DNA of 34,687 nt, taken from the NCBI GenBank assembly GCA_029261925.1, contig JAJDAJ010000023.1, forward strand, positions 1-34,687, written 5' to 3'. The notes below the pieces were generated by a model. That model was not told the origin of the DNA, did no database searches, and saw only the letters and a list, made by a program, of their open reading frames with translations. The translations under genes and the position numbers were made by a program. The stretch is from Deltaproteobacteria bacterium. GTDB lineage: Bacteria > Myxococcota_A > UBA9160 > SZUA-336. Of this stretch, positions 16,478-23,653 are shown piece after piece (position 1 is the stretch's first letter; each line of letters begins with the position of its first letter).

Positions 16478-17088
16478 CTCGTCGCCGCCGGAAACGCGCG
16501 GCGGAAGAGGTTGCGGGAGCCCTGCCGGCGCAGCACGCGGTCGTAGCCGTTGTGCATGTCCCGGCGCTGCCAGACGCGATTGGCATCGACCGCGTGGCCG
16601 TTGCTCCAGCGGGCCGTGGCCCAGTCGAAGTCGAGCGACCGGTACCGGGACTCAACCGAGGCCTCGCGGAACTGCGCACGCTGACGGGGACGTCCGATCT
16701 CGCGCGTGAGCGTCCGGGAATCGCGCCACTCGCCGCGCCCGGCACGCTGCAGGTCCCGGAGATAAGTCGTGTGGAACCCGCGGCCGCGCACGCCTGCATC
16801 ATCCCGACACCTCATGCGGTAGGTGCCGCCGAAATCCTGCTGGAGACGGGTGCGCTGGCAGAGCGTTCGCGAAGATCCACCCACGCCGGGAACGGGGATC
16901 GGGGACGATCGGGCGTGGCTGTACAGCGAGGACTTCCACGCGGCGTTCCGGACCGCCGTGCTCGCGTGAATGTCGTGGAGGAACATCGCCGAGCCGTGGC
17001 GGATCCCGACCAGGAACGTCAGCAGCACCGGGATGACCAGAATCATCTCGACGGCGGCGTTTCCGCGCTCGCTCGGCCTAGTGGTCAT
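16474..17088 (-). CDS. tadE: TadE-type pseudopilin, Arg-rich
   Basis: A 204-aa protein. The N-terminus (SERG then NAAVEMILVIPVLLTFLVG) matches class III prepilin/TadE signals. There is a Gly before the predicted cleavage, Glu at +5 of the mature protein, then one hydrophobic helix. It would be processed by the CpaA peptidase encoded upstream. The rest is unusually rich in Arg (for example RVLRRQGSRNLFRRAF) and contains Cys77 and Cys94. This strongly basic domain is unlike most TadE proteins. The ATG at 17086-17088 overlaps the end of the TadG-like gene by 11 bp. Confidence 0.85.
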   Translation of the reverse strand: MTTRPSERGNAAVEMILVIPVLLTFLVGIRHGSAMFLHDIHASTAVRNAAWKSSLYSHARSSPIPVPGVGGSSRTLCQRTRLQQDFGGTYRMRCRDDAGVRGRGFHTTYLRDLQRAGRGEWRDSRTLTREIGRPRQRAQFREASVESRYRSLDFDWATARWSNGHAVDANRVWQRRDMHNGYDRVLRRQGSRNLFRRAFPAATR

Positions 17089-18616
17089 TGATCCGGGCCA
17101 CGTCGCGGCGGAGCCGGGTCAGGATCTGGTTCATGCGGCCGTACGTCCGCACGGCCCGCTGGACCCCGCGAGCCTCTCGCTCCACGAGGCTCGCCGGCAC
17201 CAGCCGGGCACGCCAGCCCTGGGTGAACAGGTCATACCCGGCGAGCTTGGTGAACAGACGCGAGGTCCGCGTCGAGATGTTGTAGACCTCGGCCTGGGCG
17301 TAGGCATAGATCTCGGGATGCGGGGTCTCGAACCGGTCGAGCGACAGGGCGGGGCCGCCCGTCCGCTTGGTGAACGCGAGCAGACTCATCGCGTCGCGCG
17401 AGTCCTGGGGCAGGGTTCCGGCGTGCTTGGGCCGCTGCTTCACGCGGTACAGGCTGAGCTGCGCCGGTACGAGTCCGCCGAAGCCGGCCATGGCATGACG
17501 GATGATGTAGGGGTGAAACGTCGCACCGCGCGTGAAGGGCCAGATGATCCACTGCGCCGTCGATCGCGTATTGCAGTAGCCGGGCTCGAGCCCGAGGAAG
17601 CGGCCCTTCCAGCTCTGGCGGATGGGCCAGGTGCGGTTCTCCTCGAGCCGGGAGATGAAGGCGCTGTCGTCGGACTGATGGGGGTCGGCGCGGTCCGGCA
17701 GGACGTACTCGCGCCTGAGGCTGGCGGGCATGCGGGAGATCACCGTCACCCAGGCGGTATTGAGCGCGATCAGCAGGTCGGTCCGGCCTCCGATCGCATC
17801 GCGAACGCGCGTGTAGGGACCCTCGCTACCGTAGTGCTCCAGGTTCTCGTAGCGACGCGAGCCGCTCGGGTCCTCCGCCAGCTCGCACAGGCGGTGCCGG
17901 GGCAGGTCGATCGGCAGGACGCCCTGGATCACACCTCCGTACGGCCGGGTGTCGCCGACCCGGCCGAAGATCGCCAGGTTGATGTCCCCGACCATCTCCA
18001 CGGGCAGCACCGAGCCGCGCCCCACGCGCGCCGTGCTCCGCTCCGCCGGGTAGAACACCGGCCCATCGACGGCGTTCTCCACCGCGAGCGCGCTGGAGAC
18101 ACGGCCCGAGAAGCGCGGGAACTCGTCCACGATGTGGTCGTTCATCGCGCTGAGCGCACGCGCCACGCGTCGGTACCTGCCGCCGGCGCCGAGCGGGTCG
18201 CGCGCCGAGATGTTGATCAGCGAGATGTACGCCGGCAGGTATGCGAGGTTGGCCGCAGGGCACGTGATGAGGTTCGCGGGGTAGGGCACGGTGACGCAGG
18301 CGTCGTAGATCAGATCGAGAAGGATCGCGGTCGCCTCGGTGAGCGTCTGCGTGAGCGCCAGGCCCACCACGTTGACGGAGAGCGCCTGCGTCATGCCGGT
18401 CTGGTTCATGGACATGACGTTGAGCGAACGCGCGGTCCAGCTCGCCTGCGTGATCGCGTGTGCGTCGGCCGCGTTCTGCACCTCGATCTTCCGGGCCAGT
18501 AGATTGCCCGTGTTCATCAGCCAGACGACGAGCACCACCATGGAGACCATGCCCAGCATCATCAGCACGACGATCTGTCCGTCCTCGCGGCGCGGATCGG
18601 GAATGCGTCGGATCAT
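17078..18616 (-). CDS. tadG: TadG-like protein with large extracytoplasmic domain
   Basis: A 512-aa protein. The N-terminus (EDGQIVVLMMLGMVSMVVLV) is a pilin-like hydrophobic helix. It is followed by KIEVQNAADAHAITQASW, the QNAADAxA motif of TadG/TadE-like Flp assembly proteins (PF13400-type). A long extracytoplasmic domain (about 60-512) has no recognised fold. It does not show the von Willebrand MIDAS motif of many TadG proteins. The open frame extends upstream, but the ATG at 18614-18616 overlaps the preceding stop by one base (TGATG) and places the helix at the N-terminus, so it is preferred. TadG proteins anchor or cap the Tad apparatus at the membrane. Confidence 0.85.
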   Translation of the reverse strand: MIRRIPDPRREDGQIVVLMMLGMVSMVVLVVWLMNTGNLLARKIEVQNAADAHAITQASWTARSLNVMSMNQTGMTQALSVNVVGLALTQTLTEATAILLDLIYDACVTVPYPANLITCPAANLAYLPAYISLINISARDPLGAGGRYRRVARALSAMNDHIVDEFPRFSGRVSSALAVENAVDGPVFYPAERSTARVGRGSVLPVEMVGDINLAIFGRVGDTRPYGGVIQGVLPIDLPRHRLCELAEDPSGSRRYENLEHYGSEGPYTRVRDAIGGRTDLLIALNTAWVTVISRMPASLRREYVLPDRADPHQSDDSAFISRLEENRTWPIRQSWKGRFLGLEPGYCNTRSTAQWIIWPFTRGATFHPYIIRHAMAGFGGLVPAQLSLYRVKQRPKHAGTLPQDSRDAMSLLAFTKRTGGPALSLDRFETPHPEIYAYAQAEVYNISTRTSRLFTKLAGYDLFTQGWRARLVPASLVEREARGVQRAVRTYGRMNQILTRLRRDVARINDH

Positions 18617-19395
18617 CACAGCAGCCTCACGGTGGCGGTGGTGCGCGAGACCCAGACCCCGCCGCGCTCCCGGCCGAAGATCCGGCCCGGAACCAGGGCG
18701 ATGTACTGCTCGAAGTCGAGCGTGGCCTCGATCTCGTACACCCGCTCGCCGAAGAAGGGCGGGAGGCCGATGTCCTGGCTGCGCCGGACGAGCCGCAGCC
18801 GCGTGTTCTGCGGATTGAACGCCCACCCTGCCTTTCGCGCCAGCGTCTCCCGGTACGCGTTCTGGCCCAGATCGGAGGACGCCGCCAGAGCATCGAGCCA
18901 GCGCAGACGCCGGGGCGGCCCCGCGCTCTCGCTCGAGGGGGAAGCCGCGATCAGCGCGACCCTGGCCGCGTTCAGAGCGCGTCTCCGGACGTCGGGCGTG
19001 ATGCGAGGAGCACCGATGCTGTGAAACGGGTTGAGAGCCGAGAAGGTCCCGAGGTTCTGGTAGGGCACGTCCCAGGCGTGCACGCGCGCGCTGCGCGCCG
19101 CACAGTAGGCCGCGTAGTGCGTGACCATGGCGCCGTTGAGCAGCACCGCGAACTGCAGCGTCATCATCATGACCGCCAGGAAGATCGGCATGACCAGGAC
19201 GAACTCGGCGGCGACCGCCATGCCGCGCTCGTCGGCGTGCAGGGACCGGCGCCGCGCGCGCCGCATCCAGCGCCACAGGATGACGCCGCCGATCGCCAGG
19301 CACGCGAGCAGGGGCAGGCCCAGCCGTACCATCTCCGGGACGAAGGTGGGCGAGTGCCAGAGCGCGCTCGCCAGCTCGTGTACCGGGCCGCTCAT
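18616..19395 (-). CDS. TadE-like pseudopilin with extra N-terminal helix
   Basis: A 259-aa protein. A first membrane helix (about 23-42) and a basic stretch (WRWMRRARRRS) come before the TadE-like signal DERG then MAVAAEFVLVMPIFLAVMMM. The Glu lies at +6 from the Gly rather than +5. The leading helix is atypical for TadE, whose prepilin signal is normally near the N-terminus. The rest is a periplasmic domain of about 170 residues with a C-terminal beta-rich end (YEIEATLDFEQYIAL). It ends one base into the TadG gene and starts only one nucleotide before the end of the CpaA gene region. An internal ATG at residue 59 would remove the processing signal, so the longer form is kept. Confidence 0.8.
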   Translation of the reverse strand: MSGPVHELASALWHSPTFVPEMVRLGLPLLACLAIGGVILWRWMRRARRRSLHADERGMAVAAEFVLVMPIFLAVMMMTLQFAVLLNGAMVTHYAAYCAARSARVHAWDVPYQNLGTFSALNPFHSIGAPRITPDVRRRALNAARVALIAASPSSESAGPPRRLRWLDALAASSDLGQNAYRETLARKAGWAFNPQNTRLRLVRRSQDIGLPPFFGERVYEIEATLDFEQYIALVPGRIFGRERGGVWVSRTTATVRLL

Positions 19396-19396
19396 C

Positions 19397-19909
19397 TCAG
19401 CTCACCAGCCCGACGCCCCAGACCGGGGCCGCGAGCGTCCAGGCCACGCCGGTGCAGATCGCCGCGCCCAGCGGGATGCGCAGGTCACGCGCCGGGACCG
19501 GCGGCGGCCGCTGTCCCAGCGAGGCCATGCCGGCAATCGCCGCCATGCCGTGCAGGGTCGCGGCCAGCCTCCCGTTCCACACGAGCACGCCCAGCCCGAT
19601 CACCGCTCCCGCGAGGCCGCTGTAGAGCAGCACCTCGACGATCGCGGGGAAGCCCACGAGCGCGCCGAGCGCGGCCAGCAGCTTCACGTCGCCCCCGCCG
19701 AGCACGCCGGCGAGGAAGAGCGCGAAGCTCGGCCCGAAGCCCACGGCCAGGCCGAGCCCCCGCGCGCCCAGACCGGGATCGGCACCCGGCGCGAGGCCGA
19801 GCGCCAGCCCCAGCGCGATCGCGGGATACGTGATCGCGTTGGGAATGCGTCCACTGCGCACATCGATGAGCGCTGCAACGCTGGCAAGGGCGAGGGCGAG
19901 CCACAACAT
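19397..19909 (-). CDS. cpaA: Prepilin peptidase CpaA/TadV (A24 family)
   Basis: A 170-aa polytopic membrane aspartic protease that cleaves Flp-type prepilins and pseudopilins. The two catalytic aspartates are visible: Asp16 in ALIDVRSGRIPN and Asp74 in the GxGD motif (GGGDVKLLAALGAL). About five to six hydrophobic segments match the short CpaA form, which lacks the N-methyltransferase domain. The ATG at 19907-19909 is chosen because it places LWLALALASVAALIDV at the N-terminus as in the family; an upstream in-frame extension to 19981 would cover the flp-like gene. It lies 29 bp after that gene. Confidence 0.92.
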   Translation of the reverse strand: MLWLALALASVAALIDVRSGRIPNAITYPAIALGLALGLAPGADPGLGARGLGLAVGFGPSFALFLAGVLGGGDVKLLAALGALVGFPAIVEVLLYSGLAGAVIGLGVLVWNGRLAATLHGMAAIAGMASLGQRPPPVPARDLRIPLGAAICTGVAWTLAAPVWGVGLVS

Positions 19910-19938
19910 GGCGTTTCTTCCAGCTCCGGATCCGATCG

Positions 19939-20130
19939 CTACTTCTTGTTCAGCACGTCCTTGTACTTGCCCTCGAACCACTGCGTGAGGTCCTCGCGGA
20001 AGGTCCAGAGGATCAGCACGAGCGGCACGACGATCAGGCCGATCACCAGGATCGGGCCGACGGGGATCTCGCCCCGGTCGTCGTCATGCAGGGCCATGGC
20101 GCGCTTGCGGACTGCCTGGAGAGTCGTCAT
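19939..20130 (-). CDS. Flp-like small membrane protein (candidate pilin)
   Basis: A 63-aa protein with a basic N-terminus (MTTLQAVRKRAMALHDDDRG), one hydrophobic helix (about 25-44, GPILVIGLIVVPLVLILWTF) and a charged tail ending in NKK. Size, layout and position beside CpaA and TadA fit a Flp pilin. However, the usual Gly-xxxx-Glu processing signal is replaced by RG followed at once by Glu (RGEIPVGP), so processing is uncertain. Its ATG at 20128-20130 overlaps the upstream ATPase stop as ATGA. It shares the helix pattern ILxxGLIVxP with the 45-aa protein at 21262-21399. Confidence 0.78.
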   Translation of the reverse strand: MTTLQAVRKRAMALHDDDRGEIPVGPILVIGLIVVPLVLILWTFREDLTQWFEGKYKDVLNKK

Positions 20131-21245
20131 CTCGGTTCCTCGCTGCTTTCGGCCCAGAGCGGACCGGTGGTGTGGATCATGTCCTCCAGTCCCTTGACGC
20201 GGGGCTGCGAGGCAAACGTGGGGCGCGCGCCGGTCCAGACCAGCTCGCCGCCGAGGTCGCCGGCGTCGGGGTCGAGCACGAAGAGGTCGCGCACGGAGTA
20301 GCGGCCCTCGTCGTCGAGCCCGAGCACCTCGGAGATCTGCGTCAGCGCACGCCGCCCGCTGGCGAAGCGCGAGATCTGCACGATCACGTCGATCGCCGAG
20401 GAGACCTGGCCCCGCAGCGCGTGCAGCGGCAGGTCCACGCCCGCCATCAGGCACATGGTCTCGAGGCGGTTGAGCGCGTCGTGCGGCGTGTTCGCGTGAC
20501 AGGTGGACAGCGAGCCGCTGTGGCCCGAGGTCATGGCCTGGATCATGTCGAGCGCCTCGCCACCGCGGCACTCCCCGACGATCACGCGGTCGGGGCGCAT
20601 CCGCAGCGAGGCGCGGAAGAGCTCGCGGATGCTCATGCCCCCGCGGCCCTGGCGATCGGGCGGCTGCACCTCGAAGGGCACCACGTGCTCCTGCTGGAGC
20701 TGCAGCTCGGAGGAGTCCTCGAGCACGATGATGCGCTCGTGCGAGGAGATCTTGCTCGACAGGCAGTTGAGCAGGGTGGTCTTGCCCGAGCCCGTGCCGC
20801 CCGAGACGATCACGTTCTTGGCCAGCGCCACGCAGATCGCCGCGAACTCGGCGGCCATGGGCGTCAGCGCGCCCACCTCGACGAGCCCCTCGAGATCGAG
20901 CTTGTTCTTCGAGAACTTGCGGATCGTGACGCACATCCCCTTGCGGGCGGCCGGGGGCTGCACGATGTGCACCCGCGAGCCATCGGGCAGGCGCGCCTCG
21001 ATGCTGGGATCGAGCGGCGTCAGGCGCTTGCCCACGTACTGGGCCACGTTGCGCATGGCCGCCTCGAGGGCCAGCGCGTCGTGGAAGCTTGCGTCCGTGC
21101 GTTCGAGCCGCCCGCCCCGCTCGACGTAGATCTCGTCCCAGCCGTTGATCATCACCTCGGAGACCGAGGCGTCGCCCAGGAACTCGGCGATCGGCTCGAG
21201 AAAATGCCCGAGCGTCTTCTCGTAGATGGGGACCAGGTTGCTCAT
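20127..21245 (-). CDS. cpaF: Second CpaF/TadA-family secretion ATPase
   Basis: A 372-aa protein without an FHA domain. It carries the family motifs EVMINGWDEIYVE (residues about 30-42), LPDGSRVHIVQPP, TIRKFSKN, Walker A GGTGSGKT (149-156), IIVLEDSSELQL, VIVGECRGGEALDM and SGHSGSLSTCHANTP. This is a complete ATPase core. Having two CpaF homologues in one locus is unusual. This one sits beside two tiny hydrophobic proteins and could energise a second function such as pilin export or retraction, but that is inference. The ATG at 21243-21245 follows the 45-aa gene by 16 bp. Confidence 0.93.
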   Translation of the reverse strand: MSNLVPIYEKTLGHFLEPIAEFLGDASVSEVMINGWDEIYVERGGRLERTDASFHDALALEAAMRNVAQYVGKRLTPLDPSIEARLPDGSRVHIVQPPAARKGMCVTIRKFSKNKLDLEGLVEVGALTPMAAEFAAICVALAKNVIVSGGTGSGKTTLLNCLSSKISSHERIIVLEDSSELQLQQEHVVPFEVQPPDRQGRGGMSIRELFRASLRMRPDRVIVGECRGGEALDMIQAMTSGHSGSLSTCHANTPHDALNRLETMCLMAGVDLPLHALRGQVSSAIDVIVQISRFASGRRALTQISEVLGLDDEGRYSVRDLFVLDPDAGDLGGELVWTGARPTFASQPRVKGLEDMIHTTGPLWAESSEEPR

Positions 21246-21261
21246 CGCGCCGTCTCGCAGC

Positions 21262-21399
21262 TCAGGGGAACGGCACCGTGATGAGCAGCGACTGGATCGA
21301 GAACACGTTGAGCACCAGGCTCTCGGCCAGCAGGATCAGCGCCGAGGCGGGCAGGACGATCAGCCCCAGGATCAGAATGTACGCCGTCACGTCCGACAT
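21262..21399 (-). CDS. 45-aa hydrophobic protein, first gene of the Tad locus
   Basis: A 45-residue peptide, MSDVTAYILILGLIVLPASA followed by a second hydrophobic half ending ITVPFP. It has almost no charge beyond the N-terminal Asp. GGGAGAGAGG lies just upstream of the ATG at 21397-21399, so translation is credible. The helix ILILGLIVLP echoes ILVIGLIVVP of the 63-aa protein downstream. It could be a minor pilin-like subunit or an inner-membrane accessory peptide. No Gly/Glu prepilin signal is present. Confidence 0.65.
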   Translation of the reverse strand: MSDVTAYILILGLIVLPASALILLAESLVLNVFSIQSLLITVPFP

Positions 21400-21479
21400 G
21401 GACCTCTCTCCCGCTCCCCGCCGGGCGAGGTGCGTGGGGCGCAGACCGCCCGTGCTGCTCCCGGTACCGGCGAAAGTAG

Positions 21480-21488
21480 ATCGTACCA
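21480..21488 (-). promoter_or_regulatory. Possible extended -10 promoter for the Tad locus
   Basis: The minus strand reads TGGTACGAT, an extended -10 (TGn plus TACGAT, four of six consensus bases). No -35 box is obvious. The predicted start of transcription would leave about a 75-nt leader. Confidence 0.3.
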
Positions 21489-21620
21489 CGCATGGTTCTT
21501 CCCATTCGCCGCCCGGCGCCCTGCACGACCCGCTGTCGCGCCGCGCTGGCGGCTGTCTGGCAGGAGGGACGCAACACTCGCCGGGATCGGATCGCGCGCC
21601 GGTGCCGCGCGGATCCGGGC

Positions 21621-21626
21621 TAGAAT
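21621..21626 (+). promoter_or_regulatory. -10-like element TAGAAT upstream of the BamE-like gene
   Basis: TAGAAT matches five of six bases of the bacterial -10 box and lies about 88 nt before the ATG at 21714. It directly follows an imperfect palindrome. No clear -35 was found. Confidence 0.35.
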
Positions 21627-21713
21627 CATCGTGATCCGTCCGGCCCCATCCCCGCGTCCCTTCTGCACACGCGACGCGGCCCGGCGGGTCGCCAGAACCA
21701 GGAGGGACGCGCG

Positions 21714-22109
21714 ATGAACCGAGTGATGGCACTGATCGGTGTCGGTCTGCTGGCGGCAGCCTGCCAGGCGACCAAACCCCAGGCGGATCTGAACCACGAG
21801 AAGCTGACGCAGATCCGGGTGGGGCAGACCACCAGGGCGCAGATCCAGTCCTGGTTCGGCACGCCCACCGACCGCGAGATCAGCCCGCAGTACGGCGAGG
21901 TCTGGACCTACTACGCCGGCGAGAACCGGGGCAAGTACACCGGTCGCCACGTCGCGGGCGGTCTGCTCGACGCGGCCTCCAGCGTGGTCCCGGGCGGGGA
22001 CCTCGTCCCCACGGACCAGACGTCCGAGTCCGAAACCACCCTGGAGGTGGAGTTCGACACCAACGGTGTGGTCCAGGACTACCGGTACTACTCGGCCGGA
22101 TCCCGGTAG
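21714..22109 (+). CDS. SmpA/OmlA (BamE-like) domain lipoprotein
   Basis: A 131-aa outer-envelope lipoprotein (lipobox AAAC, Cys17). The segment about 30-70 (KLTQIRVGQTTRAQIQSWFG, then TPTDREI, then GEVWTYYAG) is the SmpA/OmlA fold. The typical pattern is I.vG.T...v...lG.P, followed by a W.Y strand. The C-terminal EVEFDTNGVVQDYRYY strand also fits. BamE helps assemble outer-membrane proteins, but many BamE-like lipoproteins have other or unknown roles, so the exact job is not assigned. AGGAGGG lies about 6 nt before the ATG. It stands alone, divergent from the Tad locus. Confidence 0.87.
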   Translation: MNRVMALIGVGLLAAACQATKPQADLNHEKLTQIRVGQTTRAQIQSWFGTPTDREISPQYGEVWTYYAGENRGKYTGRHVAGGLLDAASSVVPGGDLVPTDQTSESETTLEVEFDTNGVVQDYRYYSAGSR

Positions 22110-22174
22110 GCCCGGGGACCTGGGGGGCGAGCTGCCGGTGGCGGTCGGGGTGATCCGATCCGCGATCCGGATGC

Positions 22175-22201
22175 GTCCTTTCCCCGGGGGGCGAGAAGGA
22201 C
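22175..22201 (+). promoter_or_regulatory. Hairpin that can hide the ribosome-binding site of the anti-sigma-like gene
   Basis: GTCCTT (22175-22180) pairs with AAGGAC (22196-22201), with CCCC and GGGG able to pair inside. The right arm contains AAGGA, the likely Shine-Dalgarno sequence 8 nt before the ATG at 22208. Folding would limit translation. Confidence 0.35.
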
Positions 22202-22207
22202 GGATCC

Positions 22208-23629
22208 ATGCCTGAGAGCGACGACCGACGCGAGCGTTTTGCGCGCCTCTGGCTGGACGTGCTCGAGGCGGACCAGCCCGACAGCGAGCTGCTCGCGCGC
22301 TTCGTCGAGGATCCGGAGTCGCTGAGCGCCCGGGAGCGCGCCGACATCGAGGCACGCCGCGACGAGCCGCGCGTCGCCGACCGGCTGCGGGTACTCGAGG
22401 GCTTCGACGCGGCCCTGGCGGCCGCCGAGCAGGAGCCTCCCCTGGTGCGCCCCGTGCTCGAGCCGCGGCGCGCCCGGGCGAGCGCCCGCCCGGGCGGCTG
22501 GCGCAGCTGGCTCGCGCTCGGACCGCTCGCGCTGGCCGGCGCCGCCGCGGCCGCGCTGGCGATCGCGATCGTGCTCCCCGACGGCTCGGGTCCTCCCGTA
22601 CTCAAGGGCCCCGCCGTGGCGCGCGCGCCGCGCCCGTCCCCGGAGCCGCAGGCCAGCGCGTCGGCGCGCGAGGAGCGGGCGCGACAGGCGGCGCCGCGGG
22701 TGCAGCAGCGCCCGGCCCGGCCCGGCATCGACCCGTCGCGCCTGGCCGAGATGACCGCCCCACAGAAACACACGGAGCCGGAGCCGCCGGCCGACCCACC
22801 GCGGCGACCCGTCCCGGAGCCCGGTCCCGTGTTCACCGCACGCGCCGACGCCGCCGGCGAGCCCGCGCCCGATGCGGGGCCGGCGCCGATCTTCACCGCG
22901 GAGGCCCGCTTCGCCCCCGAGACCGGGGCCGGCGAGCAGGCCGAGTCCCTCGACGAGCTCTTCGACGGCGAGATCGAGGGTGCGCCGATGCTGGTGGCCA
23001 GCGCGATCGACTACGCCACGCCCTCGGAGCTGATCGAGCGCCCCTGGGCGCGCACCTATCGCAGCCTGGCGCCGCCGGGCGCCGGTTCGACCGGCGACGG
23101 CCCGCAGCTGCGCGCGCTCGTACCCGAGCACGTCGCCTTCACGGTGAGCGCCTCGCCCTCGCTGTTCTGGTCCCTGTCCGAGCCGCCTCGCCCCGGCTGG
23201 CGCTTCCTGCTCGAGCTCGCGCCCAGCGAGCGGCCGGATCAGGCGGGCGAGGCCGAGCTGCCCGCGCCCGGTGCCCCCGGCGTGCAGCGCGTGCGCCTCG
23301 CCGACCTCGACGTCGTGCTCGAGCCCGGCGTCGAGTACGTCTGGACGATCACCGTGCAGCCCGACCCGAGCGACCCGACGCGCGACGTGTCGGCCCAGGG
23401 CTGGATCAGGCGCGTGGAGCTGGCGCGCGCCACGCGCGAGCAGCTCGGCGACCGGCCGCTGAGCAACGGGCTGGTCTACGCCGACGCGGGCCTGTGGTAC
23501 GACGCGCTGGGCGCGGTCGCCGACGCGATCGCCCTGCGCCCCGACCTCGCGGCCGGGCGCGAGGCGTACCGGCGCCTGCTCGCCGGCGCGGGTCTCACCC
23601 AGTACGCCACGCAGCTCCCGCAGCCCTAG
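22208..23629 (+). CDS. Anti-sigma-like membrane protein with C-terminal DUF928 domain
   Basis: A 473-aa protein. Residues 1-95 are a charged helical cytoplasmic part resembling anti-sigma N-termini, without a zinc-binding HxxxCxxC motif. One transmembrane helix follows (about 100-123), then a long Pro/Ala/Arg-rich linker (about 125-270). A periplasmic DUF928-like domain (about 295-410) shows LVPEHVAFTVSASPSLFWSL, then a beta-sandwich, then VEYVWTITV and GWIRRVEL. A TPR-like tail (LWYDALGAVADAIALRPDLA) ends the protein. It faces the ECF sigma gene with only 24 bp between the stops. The pair is probably a sigma/anti-sigma module in which the DUF928 part senses an envelope signal. That pairing is inference, and the convergent layout is unusual for such a pair. 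Confidence 0.78.
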   Translation: MPESDDRRERFARLWLDVLEADQPDSELLARFVEDPESLSARERADIEARRDEPRVADRLRVLEGFDAALAAAEQEPPLVRPVLEPRRARASARPGGWRSWLALGPLALAGAAAAALAIAIVLPDGSGPPVLKGPAVARAPRPSPEPQASASAREERARQAAPRVQQRPARPGIDPSRLAEMTAPQKHTEPEPPADPPRRPVPEPGPVFTARADAAGEPAPDAGPAPIFTAEARFAPETGAGEQAESLDELFDGEIEGAPMLVASAIDYATPSELIERPWARTYRSLAPPGAGSTGDGPQLRALVPEHVAFTVSASPSLFWSLSEPPRPGWRFLLELAPSERPDQAGEAELPAPGAPGVQRVRLADLDVVLEPGVEYVWTITVQPDPSDPTRDVSAQGWIRRVELARATREQLGDRPLSNGLVYADAGLWYDALGAVADAIALRPDLAAGREAYRRLLAGAGLTQYATQLPQP

Positions 23630-23653
23630 CTGGCTGCTGGAGCGTTCAGGCGC

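Larger units (their letters stand above)
21400..21713. other. 314-bp divergent intergenic region at the head of the Tad locus
   Basis: It separates the minus-strand Tad locus from the plus-strand BamE-like gene. On the minus strand, TGG-TACGAT (complement of 21480-21488) looks like an extended -10 about 75 nt before the first Tad gene. On the plus strand, TAGAAT is at 21621-21626. An imperfect 30-bp palindrome (21588-21617: CGGATCGCGCG against CGCGCGGATCCG) ends just upstream of TAGAAT and could be an operator. No coding signal was seen. Confidence 0.4.

Noticed and set aside
17078..19303. 741-codon frame reading through into the TadG-like gene
   Set aside because: The part above 18616 is out of frame with the TadE-like gene and lacks features; the TGATG junction gives the real start.
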